Source: Planomicrobium sp. YIM 101495 (GTDB taxonomy: Bacteria > Bacillota > Bacilli > Bacillales_A > Planococcaceae). From it: DNA of 64,000 nucleotides. Numbering within the stretch: position 1 is the stretch's first letter; every line of letters begins with the position of its first letter. Positions 58,521-64,000 of the stretch are shown piece by piece. The notes under the pieces were generated by a model. The model saw nothing but the letters and a program-made list of their open reading frames with translations, searched no databases and had not been told where the DNA came from. The stretch lies in assembly GCF_009707665.1 (NCBI RefSeq), contig NZ_WLZW01000001.1, positions 372,001 through 436,000 of the forward strand, in the 5' to 3' direction. The position numbers and the translations under genes were made by a program.

Positions 58521-59205
58521 ATTTCCTGCTGCCTTCAGTAGCTGCCTTTTCGATACGACGGGCCGTATAGATAACTAAAGCGATAATTACTGCGGTAAAC
58601 AAATAAGGAAATGGGTTAAAATTTCCACTGGCTGGCTCCCCAAACAAATATGTCAGCAAATCAGAAAAACCTCGGGATCCATCGAATAATGGACTTATGA
58701 TAAACATACCCACGAATATTGCGAAAATCCATTGCACTCTGCTTTTTGTCTTCTTACTTACACTGGCGTTTAATTCCATCACGCGATTAGCCAGTTTCCC
58801 CCACAGATTTGGCGTGATTTGATACGTCTGAGCAATAACATACGTCATCAAAGCAGGAATTACCAAAGCCGCGACGAATACAATCAACAGAGTCACATTG
58901 ACCGTGCCAGTTGCAATTCGATCAATGACCAGTCCGAGAAACATGACGCCTAAAATGACTGCGTAACTGGCATTATAACTTGTATTCTGGATTTGTTTCC
59001 CCAACTCCTCGGCAGGAAGAATGCCATCTTTCTTCTTCTTTGAACCCCAAGTGATCGTAAACAGGAAAACAAGTAAGAAAAAGATTGCGAATAAAATTTC
59101 CACGAATCCCACTTCCAGTCCTAAGGAAAAACGATAAGCCAGATTGCCGAGCAAGGCTAGACTTCCTATGCCTAATAATGCTGCGAAGACTTTTCTACTG
59201 TTCAT
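58519..59205 (-). CDS. Membrane protein paired with an XRE regulator
   Basis: A 228-residue protein with about six helices (near 6-25, 32-52, 85-103, 108-130, 158-178 and 195-220) and a short basic C-terminus. No family is recognised with certainty. ATG 59205 has GGAGG eight bases ahead and lies inside the end of the XRE gene (11-bp overlap), so the two are translationally coupled. A small XRE regulator followed by a polytopic membrane protein is a recurrent Firmicutes pair; the role of such membrane partners is mostly unknown. Confidence 0.78.
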   Translation of the reverse strand: MNSRKVFAALLGIGSLALLGNLAYRFSLGLEVGFVEILFAIFFLLVFLFTITWGSKKKKDGILPAEELGKQIQNTSYNASYAVILGVMFLGLVIDRIATGTVNVTLLIVFVAALVIPALMTYVIAQTYQITPNLWGKLANRVMELNASVSKKTKSRVQWIFAIFVGMFIISPLFDGSRGFSDLLTYLFGEPASGNFNPFPYLFTAVIIALVIYTARRIEKAATEGSRK

Positions 59206-59404
59206 TTTTTTCTCCTCCATTCAGGAATAAAGTATCCACTGTGACGCCAAGGTTTTTCGCCATATCGAATGCTAACTGTAGACTAGGATCATACTTGTTG
59301 TTTTCGATCGCATTAATCGTCTGCCTGCTTACGTTGCACAGATCGGCAAGCTTCCCTTGGGAAATGTTTTTCTTCTCACGCAACCCCTTAATTTGATTTT
59401 CCAC
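59195..59404 (-). CDS. XRE-family small helix-turn-helix regulator
   Basis: A 69-residue Cro/CI-type DNA-binding protein consisting of the helix-turn-helix domain only: IKGLREKKNISQGKLADLCNVSRQTINAIENNKYDPSLQLAFDMAKNLGVTVDTLF. GTG 59404 is preferred as start because AGAGG lies nine bases ahead; an ATG three codons upstream abuts that site directly. It probably represses its own operon at the palindrome 59430-59449. The subfamily (YvaO/YgzD-like) often controls a membrane or toxin-like partner. Confidence 0.9.
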   Translation of the reverse strand: MENQIKGLREKKNISQGKLADLCNVSRQTINAIENNKYDPSLQLAFDMAKNLGVTVDTLFLNGGEKNEQ

Positions 59405-59429
59405 TGACAACATCCTCTATCATTGAAGT

Positions 59430-59449
59430 GTGTAAAAAATCTTTTACAC
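59430..59449 (-). promoter_or_regulatory. Palindromic operator of the XRE operon
   Basis: GTGTAAAA, four bases, TTTTACAC: a perfect 8-bp inverted repeat 26 bp upstream of the regulator start. Autoregulation is the simplest reading. Confidence 0.68.
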
Positions 59450-59641
59450 CTCAAGGATAATATAAGCACCCCTCAGTTGTCAAATATGTTTGACAATTTG
59501 ACGTTCACTTCTTTAATGGGCGTCTTTTAAAATCCGATGCCCAATAATAGTCATTGACCGGGTTTAGAATAATCTGTAAATTAATAGTAACAAGATTATT
59601 GCTCTCGCATGATCAACTAAAACTAATTCATGAGGTGGATG

Positions 59642-60136
59642 ATGGAGAAAACGAACAGCTATACTTATTTTGCGATCCAAAGTAATGGAGAAAATGATGA
59701 ACGACTTATTGCTAAAGCGGAGGGGATGTTCAATCCTGATGATATGACTTGCTTATTGGAAATCCAGCCTTTCAGCAGCTGGGCCAGCGATGATCAACGA
59801 AAAGACGGATCTGAATATCTTTTCTCTCAATGGAGTGCAGAGAAATCTGATATTTATAGGTTAGATGTTATGGCACAGTGCAAGGATACAATCAAAAACC
59901 TTAAGAACAAAATCCCTCAACTGAAACAGATCAAAGAGCAGTATGATGTGAAGTTTGTCCTCATGATTGTGCCGAGTATCTTTAATGGCGAACAGCCTTG
60001 GATAGAGTTTGATGAAGAGCTCATTGAATTTTGCTATTTAACTGGCACGACCATTGGAGTGGATATGTATGTCTATCCACTAGATAACACAGAGTGGGAA
60101 AATGAGGAGATTTTTGCAGGGAATAATGAGAATTGA
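59642..60136 (+). CDS. DUF4279 protein
   Basis: A 164-residue soluble protein. SYTYFAIQSNGEN, FNPDDMTCLLEIQPFSSW and SQWSAEKSDIYRLDVMAQC follow the DUF4279 pattern (a Y-x-x-F-x-I opening, then FNPDEITxxLGIxPxxSW, then a helical half). The family has unknown function and is often found among polymorphic-toxin immunity and other accessory genes. Three in-frame ATGs cluster at 59630-59644; 59642 is best placed after GAGGTG. The gene stands alone in the AT-rich segment. Confidence 0.78.
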   Translation: MEKTNSYTYFAIQSNGENDERLIAKAEGMFNPDDMTCLLEIQPFSSWASDDQRKDGSEYLFSQWSAEKSDIYRLDVMAQCKDTIKNLKNKIPQLKQIKEQYDVKFVLMIVPSIFNGEQPWIEFDEELIEFCYLTGTTIGVDMYVYPLDNTEWENEEIFAGNNEN

Positions 60137-60228
60137 AGTCGCTTCTGGTCAATTGATATAAATAAGAAGCGGGAAAATCCCGAAATTCAAGGAGTTTGCA
60201 ACTCGTACCGAGAGAAGAGGACTGAAGT

Positions 60229-60543
60229 GTGAAGCGAAATTTCAAATATGCAATTGCAATCTTACTTACTCTAGCTTTGAGCATAACCATCTCTTCATTA
60301 GTCTCCGAAGGGTATACTGAGGGATCGACTACCGAAAACGTTGAGGTAGCTACAAAGGGTAAGAATTCTGAAAAACATTGGATAGTGCTTTCAAATGAGA
60401 AGAAAATCTATATTGACAACTTCAGTATTTGGGCTTTGATTGAGGAGAAACAAAATTATACAGTCGAATATAATCAGAGCAAAAAATCAAAGGAATATCA
60501 ATTGGTCACGATTGTTCCTGGCGACTATAATGGACGGTTTTAA
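60229..60543 (+). CDS. Small secreted protein, function unknown
   Basis: A 104-residue protein with a basic N-terminus (MKRNFK), a hydrophobic signal segment (residues 7-25) and no cysteine lipobox, then a short mature part with beta-strand character (KHWIVLSNEKKIYIDN, YQLVTIVPGD). The start is GTG with GAGG eight bases ahead. No family is recognised. A 183-bp non-coding stretch follows before the metalloprotease gene. Confidence 0.65.
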   Translation: MKRNFKYAIAILLTLALSITISSLVSEGYTEGSTTENVEVATKGKNSEKHWIVLSNEKKIYIDNFSIWALIEEKQNYTVEYNQSKKSKEYQLVTIVPGDYNGRF

Positions 60544-60726
60544 ACCGAAAGGCATTATAGGAGTGAAAAAATCATTTTTTGGGATGGATCATTAAGATAT
60601 CTTTTTATCCCTTAAATAGCGATTGTTGAGAGGTTATGCGCAAACTTAAGAAGTAGAAGGTGAACTGGTAGAATCCTTTAGTTTTATAGAACAGAATCCT
60701 TTTTAAAATTTTTCGAGAGGTGTTCA

Positions 60727-62364
60727 ATGCGTACTTTTAAGCATTCATTAATCAGTCTTACAATTACAATTTTGGGAGCACTTGCTTTTGGGACTTTGCT
60801 TTTATTTTTGGAGCCAAAAGAAGGGATTATCGCCTGGCTTGTGCTTAGTTTGTTATTCATTGGGATTCTTATCTCAGTGATTATTGGATACTTACAAAAA
60901 AGAAGAGCAGATAGGGTACGTCCATTAAGTTTGATAACAACAAGCATTACTTTATTAGCGATATGGATTCTTACATTGGTACTGATTTTCGCAAACTTCA
61001 CAATATATAAAGTTGATGACTTTTTGACGGCGGAAAATGAATTATCAGCAGTGCAGAAATTGGCATATTATCAGCAATTCCTCACAGGCCCAGAAAGCAT
61101 GGCCAACTTAGAAGAGTTGGAAACAACACATAGAGCGGACATGGCTTTTTATTATCCTCATGGAAAAGAGTACATAGATGAAATCAATAAAATTGCTGAT
61201 TTTATTCCAAGCAATAAAAAACAATTTGAAAAAAGCCTCGGCGGAAGAAGTGATGCCGCTGTTTCAGTGGTACTTTATCCTGATGAATCATCCATGCCGA
61301 AAAGAGAAGCAAATAGCACCGAATACAGCGGACTCTACACAGTGGATGATCAAATGATTCATCTCCCGATACCTGTGGATTTCACTGCATTAGCCCATGA
61401 GTATATCCACCACTTGTTTTTCAGTATCGGAAAAGATAGAGGTATGCTTCTCACACAGATACCTCAATGGTGGAGTGAGGGAATTGCAACACATTTATCT
61501 CAAAAGAACGGCAGTACCCCTCTGTTGCGTTTGAATGAAGAAAATTATATCGAATTCAAACAACTCACGGATGTCGGCGAATGGGAAAACCATCTTAAGA
61601 AAGATTCTCTGCCTTATAAACAGAGCAGCACTTTCATTAATTACTTGATGATTAATGAAGGAGAGGATGTCATTGCAAAAATCTTTAGTGAGATGGAAAA
61701 CGCCAACTTCCCAACTAGCTTTCAAAGAGTGACTGGCAAAACAATTGAAGAATATGAAGGATCCTTTGTTTCTGATTTTAAGAGTATTGCAGAATTATGG
61801 GATGAAGCCAGCCTGTTAGAAACCCGCGATAATGAAGCTCAAAAGTCGTTGGAATCATTTTTAGCGATTGCTGAAATCATGCCTAATCTTGAATTGGTAA
61901 ACCACCGGATTGCAAATTTATATATGGAAATCGGTGACTATGAAAAGGCGATCGAATACCGTAAGAATGAACTGGAGATTGCTGTAGCAGATAAAAACGA
62001 TACACTTTCTTCTTCCTATGGTTATTTAGCAGAAAGTCAGCTATTCATCAATCTCAGGGAAGCTATTAATACTGCAGAACTTGCAGTGCAGGTTTCTAGT
62101 GAGTACGACTTGGAATGGAATAAGGGGAGATTAGAAGAACTCACCTCACTTGATCAACAGATCAAACAAGGGAGGCCACTTCAAGGTTACTTTGAATTAT
62201 TAAACGGTAAATTTGTTATAAATGGTGGCAGCTCCAATCCATCCGAGAAAATTGGTCTGATTAAGATTGCGTTGAACGAGTATAGTGGAAAAGATCTGGC
62301 AGGAGAAGAAAAGCTGTCTTCTCTGAAGAAAACCTTGGAAAAAGAATTAGCACTAGAAGAATAA
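60727..62364 (+). CDS. Membrane gluzincin-type metalloprotease with helical repeat tail
   Basis: A 545-residue protein. Three N-terminal helices (about 8-28, 35-57 and 70-92) anchor it. The extracytoplasmic domain contains ALAHEYIHHLFF with zinc ligands H224 and H228 and catalytic E225, and WWSEGIATHL with the third ligand E251, the spacing of gluzincins (M1/M61-like). Residues about 370-460 form TPR-like helices (LVNHRIANLYMEIGDYEKAIEYRKNEL) that may bind substrates or partners. GAGAGGTG precedes the ATG. A protease role outside the membrane is well supported by the motif; the target is unknown. Confidence 0.82.
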   Translation: MRTFKHSLISLTITILGALAFGTLLLFLEPKEGIIAWLVLSLLFIGILISVIIGYLQKRRADRVRPLSLITTSITLLAIWILTLVLIFANFTIYKVDDFLTAENELSAVQKLAYYQQFLTGPESMANLEELETTHRADMAFYYPHGKEYIDEINKIADFIPSNKKQFEKSLGGRSDAAVSVVLYPDESSMPKREANSTEYSGLYTVDDQMIHLPIPVDFTALAHEYIHHLFFSIGKDRGMLLTQIPQWWSEGIATHLSQKNGSTPLLRLNEENYIEFKQLTDVGEWENHLKKDSLPYKQSSTFINYLMINEGEDVIAKIFSEMENANFPTSFQRVTGKTIEEYEGSFVSDFKSIAELWDEASLLETRDNEAQKSLESFLAIAEIMPNLELVNHRIANLYMEIGDYEKAIEYRKNELEIAVADKNDTLSSSYGYLAESQLFINLREAINTAELAVQVSSEYDLEWNKGRLEELTSLDQQIKQGRPLQGYFELLNGKFVINGGSSNPSEKIGLIKIALNEYSGKDLAGEEKLSSLKKTLEKELALEE

Positions 62365-62438
62365 GGGAGTAGAAACGACTTCGGAGTATCTCAGAAGGTA
62401 AGTGAGGATGGCCAGTTGAAACCTAGTAAGGAGACTGA

Positions 62439-62576
62439 ATGACTTTGGAAAAAGGACCTACAATTAATTTGACAGACATGCTTTTCACATTCTTGATATA
62501 AGGAGGACTAGCTTTTGCAGCATTGCTCATTATTTTGTGGATTATAGGAAGACAAAAGAACAAGACTTCAAGGTGA
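62439..62576 (+). pseudogene. Small membrane protein interrupted by an in-frame TAA
   Basis: ATG 62439, after AAGGAG, encodes MTLEKGPTINLTDMLFTFLI, then TAA (62499-62501). The same frame continues GGLAFAALLIILWIIGRQ and KNKTSR to TGA. Read through, this is a 45-residue single-helix membrane protein with a basic tail. The stop falls exactly at the start of the membrane helix. It is either a pseudogene or stop-codon read-through; a sequencing error is also possible. The rest of the 62365-62772 gap holds only the terminator at 62605. Confidence 0.5.
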
Positions 62577-62604
62577 ATTCAGATCGAGATGAATCTCATA
62601 AGGG

Positions 62605-62655
62605 AGATTGCTCAAAGGCTTGTTTTATCGGCTACTCGGAGCAGTCTCTTTTATT
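62605..62655 (+). terminator. Probable terminator
   Basis: AGATTGCTC pairs with GAGCAGTCT (one G-U) across a long loop, followed by CTTTTATTT. Confidence 0.6.
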
Positions 62656-62772
62656 TCCAAGGATTTATTTATACAATCGTTCAAGTTGACTTTGATTTCC
62701 GATCATGATATTTTGAATTAAAGACATCAAGAGTCTTTAATATCTCTTGAATTTCATGAGAGGAGAATGAAT

Positions 62773-63189
62773 ATGAAATATTCGAACGCAACAAATTATG
62801 CTTTGCATACAATGGTGTATTTAATGCATTTGCCTCCGGGTAATACGATCGGCGTACAGGAACTGGCTGAAATACAAAAGCTGTCGCCAAGTTACCTTTC
62901 GAAGATTTTAACGAAGTTGGCCAAAGCCGGATTGATTGAGTCGACTCCTGGCGTTAAGGGGGGCTATAAAATATCACGTCTTCAACACGAAGCGTCATTT
63001 TTCGATGTCATCAAAGCGATCGAAGGGAATGCGAACTTGTTTGATTGCTCGATTCACCATGAAGGGTGCTTGATTGAAGAAACGATGCTGCAGGCTGAAG
63101 AAAATATGAAGAAAGAACTCCAGTCGAAGCTGCTCATTGATATTGTCAAGGAAGCGGAAGCACGTCGAGCAGGGAAGAACAACGAATAA
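62773..63189 (+). CDS. Rrf2-family transcriptional regulator
   Basis: A 138-residue Rrf2 regulator: winged helix with NATNYALHTMVYLMHLPPG, VQELAEIQKLSPSYLSKILTKLAKAGLIESTPGVKGGYKI, and a sensor helix with FDVIKAIEG. Two cysteines, DCSIHHEGC (about 91-99), remain in the loop where iron-sulfur members (NsrR, IscR) have three, so a cluster is unlikely and thiol redox sensing is possible. It is YwnA-like by this feature. ATG 62773 has GAGAGGAG seven bases ahead. The target genes are unknown. Confidence 0.9.
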   Translation: MKYSNATNYALHTMVYLMHLPPGNTIGVQELAEIQKLSPSYLSKILTKLAKAGLIESTPGVKGGYKISRLQHEASFFDVIKAIEGNANLFDCSIHHEGCLIEETMLQAEENMKKELQSKLLIDIVKEAEARRAGKNNE

Positions 63190-63193
63190 TCCG

Positions 63194-63292
63194 ATGAATG
63201 GAACTGGACAGATGAACTTGTCGGCTGCTGAAAAAGACAGCATGTCGGCAATCATTATCAACAGCGGATTGACCGAAGAGAAGTTTAAGTGA
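63194..63292 (+). CDS. Possible 32-residue peptide after the Rrf2 gene
   Basis: A frame of 33 codons reading MNGTGQMNLSAAEKDSM then SAIIINSGLTEEKFK. The composition is protein-like, but no ribosome binding site is visible and it may be the C-terminal remnant of a lost gene or be read by coupling to the Rrf2 stop. Low confidence. Confidence 0.25.
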   Translation: MNGTGQMNLSAAEKDSMSAIIINSGLTEEKFK

Positions 63293-63393
63293 GCTTCTAC
63301 GTAAATAGGGAGTGAATATTTTTTACACTAATTATAGATAACGAATGTCTCTAATGGTCTTAATGGGAACTACAAATCAGAGGAGATTTTATC

Positions 63394-63954
63394 ATGAATG
63401 AAAAACTGCAGAGAAAGATCAAAAACTTAGAGGGCTTAACACGACTTCCGGCAAAGGAGTTCTTTGATTTCCTACAGCTTCGTGAAGAAGACGAGCTGTT
63501 GGACCTTGGAGCGGGTACCGGCTATGTGAGCCTGCCGATCGCACCTTACGTGAAAAAAGTGGCAGCACTTGATTTTGATGCGGATGTTCTGGGTTATTTA
63601 GAACAGAAGGCCGGGGAACAAGGAATCACAAACATTGAGACGGTTGTCGGCGACTTCAAGGACATCCCGTTGGCGAACGGCCGATTCGATAAAGCAGTCG
63701 CATCGATTTCCTTGCACGAGGTGAAGCCGCTATCCGTTGTGTTAAGTGAAATTCACAGAGTGCTGAAAGACGACGGACTCTTCTTGTGCATCGATCTGGA
63801 GGAAACGGCTAAACCGTCCGGGCCGAGAGTTGCTTCTGATGAGATGGAAGAGGCGATCCGAAGAGCTGGTTTCACGATTAAAGAAACAGTGCAAGAATTG
63901 ACGCGCATTAAAGATGAGCCTGTGTATTTGATTGTCGCGCAAAAGAATCAATAA
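63394..63954 (+). CDS. Class I SAM-dependent methyltransferase (UbiE/Methyltransf_11 type)
   Basis: A 186-residue methyltransferase: motif I LLDLGAGTGYVSLPIA (about 35-50), acidic motif II ALDFDADVLGYL, VVGDFKDIPLANGRFDKAVASISLHEV for motifs III-IV, and EIHRVLKDDGLFLCIDL. This layout is that of the small UbiE-like family that methylates small molecules; the substrate is unknown. GAGGAG precedes the ATG. It lies downstream of the Rrf2 gene and might be regulated by it. Confidence 0.9.
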   Translation: MNEKLQRKIKNLEGLTRLPAKEFFDFLQLREEDELLDLGAGTGYVSLPIAPYVKKVAALDFDADVLGYLEQKAGEQGITNIETVVGDFKDIPLANGRFDKAVASISLHEVKPLSVVLSEIHRVLKDDGLFLCIDLEETAKPSGPRVASDEMEEAIRRAGFTIKETVQELTRIKDEPVYLIVAQKNQ

Positions 63955-63959
63955 TCAGC

Positions 63960-64000
63960 AACGCCACAAATCCTGGGCAAATGGATTTGTGGCGTTTTTT
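63960..64000 (+). terminator. Terminator at the right edge
   Basis: AACGCCACAAATCC pairs with GGATTTGTGGCGTT (14 bp) with a nine-base loop, followed by T to the window end. Confidence 0.92.

Overview
This is chromosomal DNA from a low-to-mid GC Gram-positive bacterium of the Bacillales, most likely a member of the Planococcaceae (Sporosarcina/Planococcus-like). The evidence is the strong AGGAGG-type ribosome binding sites, frequent TTG/GTG starts, many lipoproteins with an LxAC lipobox, and the protein families present (LCP, Spo0M-like, YsnF, flotillin, FusB-like EF-G binding protein, class I Fda aldolase, YdhK, CopZ/CopB). Genus placement is inference. No rRNA, tRNA, CRISPR array, phage module or transposase gene was found.

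Layout. 0-10 kb: a truncated LCP cell-wall ligase, an AI-2E-type permease, a short Spo0M-like protein, an M48 protease fused to ankyrin repeats, an ion channel flanked by two copies of a GTGCCAGACAC hairpin, dus, small conserved genes and selO. 10-16 kb: three tandem paralogous family-5 solute-binding lipoproteins on the minus strand, with no permease beside them; a 133-bp MITE-like repeat lies between the second and third. 16-30 kb: a lipoprotein hydrolase, flotillin (apparent CTG start), a GntR/ABC operon with a palindromic operator, a 3-hydroxyacyl-CoA dehydrogenase, a 21-bp-periodic repeat, a large M14 peptidase, fructose-bisphosphate aldolase, an SDR, gamma-glutamyltransferase and a YsnF stress protein. 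30-44 kb: GNAT, a FusB-like protein, a VOC protein, a second YsnF with a sigma-B-like promoter, PPK2, cysteine synthase, a copper-binding four-helix protein, arylamine NAT, DUF2207, an S9 peptidase, a TVP38 protein, an MBL hydrolase and a MATE pump.

44-53 kb is a distinct accessory block. It opens with clustered inverted repeats and three very small genes, two of them membrane proteins. A copper/metal-stress island follows: DUF305 protein, YdhK lipoprotein, a propeller lipoprotein, a sensor kinase/response regulator pair, a Csp-type copper-binding protein, and copZ and copB, each behind its own CsoR-like box. A shared motif lies upstream of three of these units and may be the target of the local two-component system.

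53-64 kb is AT-richer and looks rearranged. It holds a degenerate TPP riboswitch with no thiamine gene after it, a broken small gene, a 613-bp MITE-like element whose repeated hairpins covary, many poorly characterised small or membrane proteins, an apparent ATC start codon, an XRE/membrane-protein pair with a palindromic operator, a membrane metalloprotease with a helical repeat tail, a broken small membrane gene, an Rrf2 regulator and a methyltransferase. The best candidates for undescribed biology are the hairpin-bearing repeat element, the 21-bp-periodic CGCAC repeat, the CGTTCGYAAA operator-like array and the small-gene cluster with its repeated hairpins.
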